DNA of 64,000 nucleotides from CADEDH01 sp965216205 (GTDB taxonomy: Bacteria > Actinomycetota > Acidimicrobiia > Acidimicrobiales > SZUA-35): contig OZ244139.1 of NCBI GenBank assembly GCA_965216205.1, positions 4,774,001-4,838,000 of the forward strand, in the 5' to 3' direction. Under the pieces are notes generated by a model. The model saw nothing but the letters and a program-made list of their open reading frames with translations. It ran no database searches and had not been told where the DNA came from. The translations under genes were made by a program, and so were the position numbers. Shown here piece by piece: positions 16,724 through 24,055 of the stretch. Numbering within the stretch: the stretch's first letter is position 1; every line of letters starts with the position of its first letter.

Positions 16724-17906
16724 TCAGAAGTGACGATCGCCGGCGTCGAGACCCAGCAGCACCCGGCCCGCGGTGCTCATCTGGTAGGGGCCGACCATGA
16801 AGTGGCCGGCCACGGCGCGGGCGTCGAGGAGGAGTTGTGCGAGGGGCGAGGACCGAACGTTGCCGGTGCTCCCCGCCTCCCGCACGAGTGACTCGACCGC
16901 TCGGATCGACCCGTCGACCGAGTGGGAGCAGGCCAGCCGGCACCGGGCATGCAACGTGTCGGGGATCGGATCGTTCGCCTCGGCTACGGCCCAGAGCTCG
17001 TCGATCATCTCCCGCACCCAGGCGACGCCCGATGAGATCGCGGCGTCGGCCCTTGCGGCGGCCATCTGGGCGTCGGGCCGTTCGGCCAGGCTGCCGTTGT
17101 TGAAGAGCGGACGCTTGCCTGACGCCAGTGACTGGAACTCGTCGAGCGCAGCCCGAGCCACCCTGGAACTCGTCGAGCGCAGCCCGAGCCACCCCCGCCG
17201 CAACACCGACCTTCGGGAACGGGAACCGCAGCCCGGACGGGAGGCGATAGAACGGCGTGTCCGGGCGAGGGGGCGCGAAGCTCGGGACGACGCCGGCCCA
17301 CCGTTCGGGCACGAAGTGCTCGTCGAGCACGACGTCGTTGCTCCCTGTGCCCCGGAGGCCGTGGGTGTGCCACGTGTCCTCGATCGTCACGTCGCTGGTC
17401 GGTACGAGCACGAAGCAGAGTTGAGCCGGGGCGGCACCGTCCACCATCGAGGCCAGCACCACGCGATCGGAGGCCGTGCAGCCGCTGACGAAGTCCCACC
17501 TCCCGGTGATCAGCCAGCCGCCCTCGACCGGCACCGCGGTTCCCTTGGGCACGCCGGAGCCAGCGATGATCGACGTGGGGTTGGCTCGAAAGTGGGCAGT
17601 GACCGAGTCGGGTTCGAGGTAGGCGCTCGTGATGCCCGCCTCCTCATTGCAGGTCATCACCGTCCACGCTGTGGAACCGTCGACCCGTGCGATCCGCTCG
17701 ACGAGGTCGACGAACACCCGGGTCGGTACGCCGTGGCCTCCGTAGGACTTGGGCACGATGAGGCGGAGAAGTCCCGCGGCCGCGAACGCACTCATGACCG
17801 GCTGGGCGGGACGGCGGGCCTCGTTGGCAGCCGCCGCGTGCTCGGCGACGAGCGGCAACACCTCAACGAGGCGTTCGGTCAAACCTCGTGCCGTGACGTC
17901 GTCCAC
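16724..17906 (-). pseudogene. Acyl-CoA-dehydrogenase-family gene broken by a 31-bp tandem duplication
   Basis: Read from the GTG at 17904-17906 (GGAG site upstream), the product begins as an acyl-CoA dehydrogenase/flavin-dependent hydroxylase-like protein. It contains LLRLIVPKSYGGHGVPT, ARVDGSTAWTVM, and a mid-domain with GGWLITGRWDFVSGC and HTHGLRGTGSNDVVLD. After VARAALDEFQ the frame is lost because 31 bp are repeated. The C-terminal part continues in another frame from the same VARAALDEFQ to the stop at 16724 and includes SLASGKRPLFNNGSLAE and the helical bundle up to LGLDAGDRHF. Deleting one repeat unit restores a ~383-residue protein of normal family length. It therefore looks recently inactivated, unless one copy is an assembly error. 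Confidence 0.85.
17133..17194. repeat. Perfect 31-bp tandem duplication causing a frameshift
   Basis: Two identical adjacent 31-bp units, 17133-17163 and 17164-17194, each begin TGGAACTCGTCGAGCGCAGC. The unit is not a multiple of three, so it shifts the reading frame of the acyl-CoA-dehydrogenase-like gene. The perfect identity implies a recent event, reversible by slippage. Confidence 0.95.
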
Positions 17907-17942
17907 CGGGTCGAGTCTCCGGCACCGGCACCGCACGCCGCA

Positions 17943-18248
17943 ACCCGAACGGTTGCCGAACGCTGCGCCCGACGAGTTCGCCACCGGCGAACTCCAAGCA
18001 ACCCGAACGGTTGCCGAACGCTGCGCCCGACGAGTTCGCCACCGGCGAACTCCAAGCAACCCGAACGGTTGCCGAACGCTGCGCCCGACGAGTTCGCCAC
18101 CGGCGAACTCCAAGCAACCCGAACGGTTGCCGAACGCTGCGCCCGACGAGTTCGCCACCGGCGAACTCCAAGCAACCCGAACGGTTGCCGAACGCTGCGC
18201 CCGACGAGTTCGCCACCGGCGAACTCCAAGCAACCCGAAGGGTTGCCG
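17943..18248. repeat. 58-bp tandem repeat array (5 full copies plus a 16-bp partial) next to tRNA-Tyr
   Basis: Units begin at 17943, 18001, 18059, 18117 and 18175, with a sixth partial copy (one base changed) at 18233-18248 touching the tRNA 3' end. Each unit holds a perfect stem, GAGTTCGCC and GGCGAACTC with a 3-base ACC loop (17974-17994 in copy 1), and a second dyad across unit junctions of the GCAACC/GGTTGC type. Units are essentially identical, so the array was recently expanded or homogenised. Because 58 is not divisible by three the frame rotates, and long open frames here are not genes. It lies between tRNA-Tyr and the broken dehydrogenase gene on the same strand. Confidence 0.95.
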
Positions 18249-18330
18249 TGGGCCGGGTAGGATTCGAACCTACGTAGGCGAAGCCGGCGGATTTACAGTC
18301 CGCTCCCTTTGGCCACTCGGGCACCGACCC
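18249..18330 (-). tRNA. tRNA-Tyr (anticodon GUA)
   Basis: The minus strand forms an 82-nt class II tRNA. Acceptor GGGTCGG pairs with CCGGCCC (one G-T pair), the D arm contains GCCCGAGTGGCC, and the anticodon loop is CTGTAAA within GGACTGTAAATCC. A variable arm follows (CGGCTTCG) and the T arm is TAGGTTCGAATCCTA. Anticodon GTA reads tyrosine codons. CCA is not encoded. The 58-bp array begins at the base after its 3' end. Confidence 0.95.
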
Positions 18331-18334
18331 AGGC

Positions 18335-18352
18335 GGCAACCATGCGGTTGCC
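18335..18352. other. Short hairpin just upstream of tRNA-Tyr
   Basis: GGCAACC (18335-18341), a 4-base loop and GGTTGCC (18346-18352) form a perfect 7-bp stem four bases before the tRNA 5' end on the minus strand. The same GGTTGCC heptamer recurs in the 58-bp array on the other side of the tRNA, so the tRNA is flanked by related sequence. It may be a processing signal or a repeat remnant. Confidence 0.5.
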
Positions 18353-18431
18353 AGGACCCGAAGGCTAGCGGCCCTCGAACGCCAAGCGATACCGATTTTG
18401 GTCGTTGTTGCTCGCCGTCCGGCTCGTCGAG

Positions 18432-18683
18432 CGTTCTGGCGGATGTGTGCGCCACGTCAACGCGTTCTGGCGGACCCAGGGGCTGCGGGCGGGCGCTGCG
18501 TCCGCCAGAACGACCCAGGCGACCGGACAAAACGTTCTGGCGGGCCCAGGTGCCGCCAGCGGGTCCTCGGTCCGCCAGAACGACGGGGGCTGGGAGCCAC
18601 GTCCGCCAGAACGACCCGGGGGGCGGGACGATGAGTTCTGGCGGACCCAGGTGCCGCCGGCGGGTGCTGGGTCCGCCAGAACG
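18432..18683. repeat. Phased array of eight TTCTGGCGG arms (locus 1)
   Basis: Eight 12-bp arms of CGTTCTGGCGGA or its inverse TCCGCCAGAACG occupy the 429-bp gap between tRNA-Tyr and yajQ. Arm starts (strand) are 18432(+), 18463(+), 18501(-), 18533(+), 18571(-), 18602(-), 18634(+) and 18672(-). Centres are 31 bp apart for same-orientation neighbours, 37-38 for convergent and 32-33 for divergent ones. Convergent pairs make 50-nt hairpins; the 18634-18683 pair extends to a 16-bp stem because CCCAG/CTGGG also pairs. The spacers are not conserved. I see no gene in 18331-18759. Confidence 0.9.
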
Positions 18684-18759
18684 ACGGGGGGCCGCGGGCG
18701 GGGGCGCGGGTGGGGGCGGGGCGGGAGCAATCGGGGGAGGCGCCACTACCGTTGCTTGC

Positions 18760-19254
18760 ATGCCAAGCTTCGACGTTGTCTCCCAGATCGACATGCAAGA
18801 GGTCAGGAACGCGGTCGACCAGGCCAACCGAGAGGTGGCCAACCGCTTCGACTTCAAGGACACGAACTCCTCGATCGCGCTCGATGAGAAGGCGATGACG
18901 ATGACGCTCGAGTCGGCCAGTCACGATCGGATCGTGGCGTTCCGGCAGGTCGTCGAGGAGAAGCTGGTGAAGCGGAAGATCTCGCTCAAGGCCATCGACT
19001 TCGGTGACGCGGAGGATGCGGCCGGGGGCCGGGCCCGGCTCGCGGCGTCGCTGAAAGCCGGGATTCCCTCCGACCTCGCCAAGAAGATCAACACCCACAT
19101 CAAGGACATGAAGGTGAAGGGCATCCAGTCGCAGACACAGGGCGACCAGGTCCGCGTCTCGGGCAAGAAGCGCGACGCCCTGCAGGACGTGATCGCCTCC
19201 CTCAAGGAGACCGAGTTCGACCTCCCGCTCCAGTTCGAGAACTTCCGGGACTGA
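18760..19254 (+). CDS. yajQ: YajQ-family nucleotide-binding protein
   Basis: A 164-residue cytosolic protein matching the YajQ/UPF0234 family over its whole length. The conserved start (MPSFDVVSQIDMQEVRNAVD), FDFKDTNSSI, and the second-half blocks KKINTHIKDMKVKGIQSQ and VRVSGKKRDALQDVI are present, and it ends with LPLQFENFRD. Family members bind nucleic acids or nucleotides, and some bind cyclic di-GMP; the role here is unknown. The ATG at 18760 gives the canonical N terminus. The open frame that continues upstream runs through the repeat arrays and is not coding. It ends on the base before the convergent protease gene's stop. Confidence 0.95.
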   Translation: MPSFDVVSQIDMQEVRNAVDQANREVANRFDFKDTNSSIALDEKAMTMTLESASHDRIVAFRQVVEEKLVKRKISLKAIDFGDAEDAAGGRARLAASLKAGIPSDLAKKINTHIKDMKVKGIQSQTQGDQVRVSGKKRDALQDVIASLKETEFDLPLQFENFRD

Positions 19255-21987
19255 TCAGGGGCGAGGTCCGGGTCGGCCGAGTGGCCGCCGCGAACCGGTC
19301 GACAGGCCGAACACCGATCGTCCGGCGGTGTCCTCCACCCCGGCGAAGCCCTCGACCGTGCTGAACACGTCCTCGGCGAAGTCGGCGTCAACGTCGTCGG
19401 CTGTGCCGAACACCCCATCGGCACCGACACCGAACACCGACTGGAACTCGCCACCGGCATCCATCAACGACACCTGCTCGTTGAACGTCTCGGTGTGCCA
19501 GTTCCCGATGTAGTGCCCGATCTCGTGGGCGGTGATGTGCCCGACGGCGTAGCCGATCAGATCGGCCTTGGTGAACCCGGGCGCCACCTCGTAGGAGTTG
19601 AGGCTGATCGGATCGCCGGCCGGACCGCTCAGCAGGTCCAGGAGAACCACGCCGGTCTCCTCCGTCTCCTGGTTGCCGGGGTCGATCGACTGGGCGATCC
19701 CGATCGTCGGCACTTGCAGCTCGTCGATAGTGCCGCCGATCACGATCCGGCTGACGTTCTCGTCGCCCCACCGATCGCCATGGTCTCGACTGTTGAGGAT
19801 CTCGATGTCGAACTCCCGCGGTCGACGCGACGAGTCGCGGTCACCATTGCGACCGTCGACGACCCGCAGGTCGGTGTCGAGGTTCTCGATGACCGCATCG
19901 ATGGTGGCATCGATGACCGCGTCCTCGTCGGCGGTGCCTAGTCCCCAGGCCGGCAGGAACGTCGACAACGGCGACAACTCCTGGGGTGGAATCGGCTCCC
20001 CGCCGGGAGCGCCGAAGACCGACGGCGACACGGCGGCCCCATCGAAGTCGAGGAAGATCGTCTGCTGACCCCGTGTGCGCTCATCGGCCAGGCCGGCGCG
20101 GGCGACCCGCAGCTCGCCCTGGTAGGGGCCGTTGCCCTCCGACACGAACACGGCGTGTACACCGGTCTCGGTGGCGACGTGGTCGAAGCCGACTCGCCGT
20201 TCGTGCCGGAGCGGCGAATCGGCGGGGTAGATGAAGCTCGGGTTGAACGGCGATGCGTGCCGGCCGACACCCGACGGGTCGATGATGCCGGTGATGCGAG
20301 CGGCGTCGAAGCCGCCGCTGATCGCGTCGCCGGCCCGGAGCCGCACGAGGAAGACGTCGACATCGACCACCGGTTCCTCGTCGACCGCCGCCATCACCTC
20401 TGCGGTCCGCTCCTTGAGCATCGCCTTCACGACAGCAGCCGGCGACGGCTCCTGGCCGCCTGGTCCGGCCCGCCAGGCCACGCCGCTGGCATCACCGCCC
20501 CCGGCCGCGCCCCCGTCCGCATCGCCGGCCTCGCCGCCGTCTGCGTCGGCTCCATCGCCATCACCATCGCCACCGACGATCTCGTCGAGAAGCTCCTGGG
20601 TGATGTCGACGAGGAACGCGGTGTAGGGCCCGACGATGTCGGTGTTGGTTCCCGTGGTGGAGTCGGTCGGGTCGATGGGTAGTCCGCCGCCGATCACCAC
20701 GTGGTACACGGCGGTTTCGGGCACGGTGAACGTGAAGAAGTTGGCGTCGCTCGGGTCGGGACTGTCGTTGCCCTGGGCGAGCAGGCGCCCGTCGGTGCTG
20801 TAGACGCCGATGACGAACTCGCCGGCGGTCGACGCGGGGTCAGGGTCGACGAGGTCGACGACCAGTACCTTGCCAACAGCCATCTCGCGGGTGGTGAAGA
20901 AGTCGACGTCACCGGTCGCCACCTGGGGTCCGTCGCCGACCAGGCCGGAGCACTCGGCGACGAACAGCTCGTCGTCGCCGAGCCCCGATCGTGCCGAGTC
21001 ATTGGCCAGACCGATCGAGCCGTCGTCCTCCGTGGATGCGCACGGCGCCGGAATCGCCGCGACGAACATCTCATAGGAACCGGTCTCGGTGACCCCAGCC
21101 CCCGACGCCGGATCGAACGGGTCGGACGGCAGATCGCCGGCACCGACCACCACGCCGAAGTACTCGCCGGCCTCGGTCACCTCGTGAAGCAGGAACTCAC
21201 CACCGGTCGGGTCGCCGGCGTCGTCAGCGGAAGCGACGAGCGTCCCGTCGGCGGTGTAGATGCCGACCGTGGTCGCGATCGGGCGGAGCGGCTCGGACAG
21301 GTGGGCGACATCGAGCACGAGCAGATCGCCGAGAGCGGCAGCGCCGAAGGCGTAGAAGTCGGTGTCGCCCGTGGTCGAGCCGTGGGGCCCGTCACCGATC
21401 TCGCCCCCGCACAACGCACCGACGTTCACGTTCGGCCCGGGCTCGTTGGCCAGGCCGATCGCGCCGTCGTCCTCCTCGGAGGGGCAGTCGAGTGAGATCG
21501 GCACACCGTCGGGCGCTCCGGAGAGGTTGCCGTCGATCGTCACCAACCGCGACTGCCGGCCCCGGGTCCCGAATCCGCGGATGCGATCGCCGGTGGCTGG
21601 CGTGTCGTTGCCGCCGACCCCACCGGGATCCTCCGATTCGGCGATCGCGATCGGTCCTCGAGGACCGCGGGGCCCGCGCCGATCGGCTCCCATCGACGAT
21701 CCGGGGAGCTGCTGGGCGACCTCGGTCCACGCCTCGACCACGTCATCACTCCGACCGGGCATGAACGACAGCCACGGCGCCGGGCCCAGGTCGTCGAGCG
21801 CTTCGATGTCTTCCATCGGGACGGGCGCCTCGGCGTCGTCGAGCTGCTCCATGACCTGCTCGGCCGCCGCGTCCTGGTCGGCCAGTTCGGCCGCGTCAGC
21901 CAGGTCGTCCTGGCCCTCGGCAGGAACGGCGAGCATCCCGGCCGCCCCGACCACGACCGCCGCAACCACTGCAATTCTTCTGAACAT
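19255..21987 (-). CDS. Large secreted zinc metalloprotease-like protein (metzincin signature)
   Basis: A 910-residue exported protein with signal peptide FRRIAVVAAVVVGAAGMLAV and a likely cut near residue 25. The zinc site is unambiguous: HEIGHYIGNWH at 821-831 fits HExxHxxGxxH, and a Met-turn (SLMDAGG) follows 11 residues later. About residues 145-480 contain two or three related beta-rich modules, each with 'EDDGAIGLANEPG'-like starts and 'TDFYAFGA' segments, resembling bacterial pre-peptidase C-terminal domains. A linker rich in Gly, Asp and Ala (~480-510) follows, and FLDFDGAAVSPSVFG marks the protease domain's beginning. The substrate is unknown. It converges with yajQ with no gap and has no co-directional partner nearby. 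Confidence 0.8.
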   Translation of the reverse strand: MFRRIAVVAAVVVGAAGMLAVPAEGQDDLADAAELADQDAAAEQVMEQLDDAEAPVPMEDIEALDDLGPAPWLSFMPGRSDDVVEAWTEVAQQLPGSSMGADRRGPRGPRGPIAIAESEDPGGVGGNDTPATGDRIRGFGTRGRQSRLVTIDGNLSGAPDGVPISLDCPSEEDDGAIGLANEPGPNVNVGALCGGEIGDGPHGSTTGDTDFYAFGAAALGDLLVLDVAHLSEPLRPIATTVGIYTADGTLVASADDAGDPTGGEFLLHEVTEAGEYFGVVVGAGDLPSDPFDPASGAGVTETGSYEMFVAAIPAPCASTEDDGSIGLANDSARSGLGDDELFVAECSGLVGDGPQVATGDVDFFTTREMAVGKVLVVDLVDPDPASTAGEFVIGVYSTDGRLLAQGNDSPDPSDANFFTFTVPETAVYHVVIGGGLPIDPTDSTTGTNTDIVGPYTAFLVDITQELLDEIVGGDGDGDGADADGGEAGDADGGAAGGGDASGVAWRAGPGGQEPSPAAVVKAMLKERTAEVMAAVDEEPVVDVDVFLVRLRAGDAISGGFDAARITGIIDPSGVGRHASPFNPSFIYPADSPLRHERRVGFDHVATETGVHAVFVSEGNGPYQGELRVARAGLADERTRGQQTIFLDFDGAAVSPSVFGAPGGEPIPPQELSPLSTFLPAWGLGTADEDAVIDATIDAVIENLDTDLRVVDGRNGDRDSSRRPREFDIEILNSRDHGDRWGDENVSRIVIGGTIDELQVPTIGIAQSIDPGNQETEETGVVLLDLLSGPAGDPISLNSYEVAPGFTKADLIGYAVGHITAHEIGHYIGNWHTETFNEQVSLMDAGGEFQSVFGVGADGVFGTADDVDADFAEDVFSTVEGFAGVEDTAGRSVFGLSTGSRRPLGRPGPRP

Positions 21988-22127
21988 CGCTGATCGTGCC
22001 CCTCGTACCTACTCATCCAGAAGCGCCACACCCATCCATATTGCACACTAATCAATCTCGAGCGAGGTCGGTCGTCACCCGTCGACAGGGCTCGACGCGG
22101 CGCCGGGCTCGACGACCGCGCGCCCGG

Positions 22128-23369
22128 CTACTCGGCTCCCCGCAGGGCAGCGATCGGCTCGGTGTTGGCCGCTTTCCACGCGGGGTAGGTGCCGGCGACC
22201 AGGCCGATGACGGCGCCGAGAATCGGTGCTGCGACCGGGAGCCACGGATCGAGCACGGGCGACCATTGACGGGTGGCCGACACGATGACCACGGTCAGGA
22301 TGCCGAGGCTGGTGCCGAGGAGTCCCGCCAGCGATCCGAGGGCCACCGACTCGGCGAGGAACTGGGTGGCGATGTGGCTGCGGCGGGCGCCGACGGCGCG
22401 TCGCAGGCCGATCTCGCCGGTGCGCTCGAGGACCGACACGAGGGTGACGTTGGCGATCCCGATCGCGCCCACGAGGAGCGAGACGCCGCCGAGGATGAGG
22501 AAGAGCGAGTTCAGGTCCTCGGCAACGCCAGCGCGGGCCCGGGTCGGCGACGGCGGTGCCTCCACCCGCAACCGCTCGGGCGCGTTTGGCGCCAGCGCAA
22601 CCGGCGCCTGGGTTGCGATCAACTCGGCGGCCCCGACCTCCACGTCGATCTGCACCTCACCGATCGCGCTCGAACCGAACCGGCCGTCGGCGACCGAGTT
22701 CGGGATGATGATCGCGCTGAGCAGTTCGGGCTGGCGCGCCGTGTCGCGGAGAATGCCGATCACGGCGAGCGGCTCGTCGCCCACGAAGATCGTCGGCGTG
22801 TTGTCGACCCTGGTGACGTTGAGGCGTTGCGCTGCAGCCGGCCCGAGCACCGCCACCGGATCGGCCCGTTCCTCGTGGCCGAAGTCGAACAGGCGGCCGG
22901 TGAGCAGGGACGATCGGGACGCTGCGAACAGACCAGGGCTGGCGGCGATGACCGGGATCTGGAACTCGGTCTGCCCAAGCGGGTCGACGACGGGCACCGA
23001 ACGGGCCCGGCGGTCGCCGACGTCGACATCGGTCTTCGTACCGGCGGCGACCACACCATTGAGGCGCCTCAGTCGGTGCTCGGCGTCGACCGGGATGAAG
23101 CTGACCTGGACGTTCCGGCCACCGAAGCCGAACCCGCCGCCGCTCGACTCGGGTGTCACGACCACCTCGGTCGCGGCGAGCTCGTCGAACCGGCCGACGA
23201 TCTGGTTCCCCGCCGTCTTGGCCAGCCCGAGGGTCGACACCAGCGCCGCGACACCCAGGATCGTGCCGAGCGCGGTGAGGAACGTTCTCGCTGGCCGCGA
23301 TGTGAGGGCCAACGTCATCTCGTTCACCAGGTCCGCCAGGTCGAACGTGGAGCGGGGAGGCGTGCTCAC
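22128..23369 (-). CDS. ABC transporter permease, MacB/FtsX type
   Basis: A 413-residue inner-membrane permease. An N-terminal helix (FLTALGTILGVAALVSTLGLA) is followed by a large extracytoplasmic MacB-PCD-like domain (~residues 60-270) and three C-terminal helices with the FtsX core ERTGEIGLRRAVGARRSHI. It starts at a GTG overlapping the ATPase stop (GTGA). Together with the ATPase and the adaptor upstream it forms a tripartite MacAB-like exporter; in an actinobacterium without a TolC-type channel the adaptor presumably works at the cell envelope. The cargo is unknown: peptides, antibiotics or lipoproteins are family precedents. Confidence 0.92.
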   Translation of the reverse strand: MSTPPRSTFDLADLVNEMTLALTSRPARTFLTALGTILGVAALVSTLGLAKTAGNQIVGRFDELAATEVVVTPESSGGGFGFGGRNVQVSFIPVDAEHRLRRLNGVVAAGTKTDVDVGDRRARSVPVVDPLGQTEFQIPVIAASPGLFAASRSSLLTGRLFDFGHEERADPVAVLGPAAAQRLNVTRVDNTPTIFVGDEPLAVIGILRDTARQPELLSAIIIPNSVADGRFGSSAIGEVQIDVEVGAAELIATQAPVALAPNAPERLRVEAPPSPTRARAGVAEDLNSLFLILGGVSLLVGAIGIANVTLVSVLERTGEIGLRRAVGARRSHIATQFLAESVALGSLAGLLGTSLGILTVVIVSATRQWSPVLDPWLPVAAPILGAVIGLVAGTYPAWKAANTEPIAALRGAE

Positions 23370-24055
23370 CGGCCGACCGGTTCGCTGGGGGTCGACAGCC
23401 GGCCGTCCAGGATCCTCACCGCCCGATCGGCCCGGCGGGCCACCGAGTCGTCGTGGGTGATGATCACGATCGTCAGGCCACGCCGATGGAGCTCGTCGAA
23501 CAGCTCCATGATCTGGTTCCCGGTCCTCGTGTCGAGGTTGCCCGTCGGCTCGTCGGCGAGAACGATGCTCGGATCAGACACGAGCGCCCTGGCGATGGCG
23601 ACCCGTTGGCGTTCACCGCCCGACAGCGTCGTCGGGTAGCCGTCGAGGCGGTGGCCAAGGCCGACGGCTTCGAGCGCCCCGATCGCCCGGCGACGACGAT
23701 CCACCCGGCCGCCCTGCCGGTACACGTCGGCCAGCATCACGTTCTCCACGTTCGACCGGTGCGGCAGGAGGTGGAACGCCTGGAAGACGAAACCGATGAA
23801 CGAGGCCCGCAGGCCGGCCCGCTCCGGCTCGGTGAGCGAGCTCGTGTCGATCCCGTTCAACCGGTACGACCCTGCCGTCGGACTGTCGAGCAGGCCGAGG
23901 AGGTGGAGCAGGGTCGACTTGCCCGATCCCGACGGGCCGACGAGCGCGAGGTAGTCACCCTCGTCGATCGTCAGGCTCGCGCCCTGGAGCGCCACCACCG
24001 GCGGCGGGCCGGGAAACGTGCGACCGAGCGACTCGATCTCCACGACGCGACTCAA
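23366..24055 (-). CDS. ABC transporter ATP-binding protein, MacB/LolD type
   Basis: A 229-residue ATPase. It has Walker A GPSGSGKSTLLHLLG, the MacB-family Q-loop region FIGFVFQAFHLLPHRSNVEN, signature LSGGERQRVAIARAL, Walker B SIVLADEPTGNLD and the H-loop VIITHDDS. It starts at a TTG overlapping the adaptor stop (TTGA) and its end overlaps the permease start by 4 bp, so the three genes are translationally coupled. It powers the neighbouring FtsX-type permease. Confidence 0.95.
   Translation of the reverse strand: MSRVVEIESLGRTFPGPPPVVALQGASLTIDEGDYLALVGPSGSGKSTLLHLLGLLDSPTAGSYRLNGIDTSSLTEPERAGLRASFIGFVFQAFHLLPHRSNVENVMLADVYRQGGRVDRRRRAIGALEAVGLGHRLDGYPTTLSGGERQRVAIARALVSDPSIVLADEPTGNLDTRTGNQIMELFDELHRRGLTIVIITHDDSVARRADRAVRILDGRLSTPSEPVGR

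Noticed and set aside
17133..17194. Programmed frameshift site in the dehydrogenase-like gene
   Set aside because: The frame change is fully explained by an exact 31-bp duplication; there is no slippery sequence plus structure, and the repeated residues VARAALDEFQ occur on both sides.
17863..18339. Protein-coding genes across the 58-bp repeats
   Set aside because: The period is not a multiple of three, so the same DNA is translated in rotating frames, and the frame also runs through tRNA-Tyr.
18432..18683. CRISPR array
   Set aside because: Arms are only 12 bp, occur in both orientations, spacers are 19-26 bp with alternating length, and no cas genes are near.
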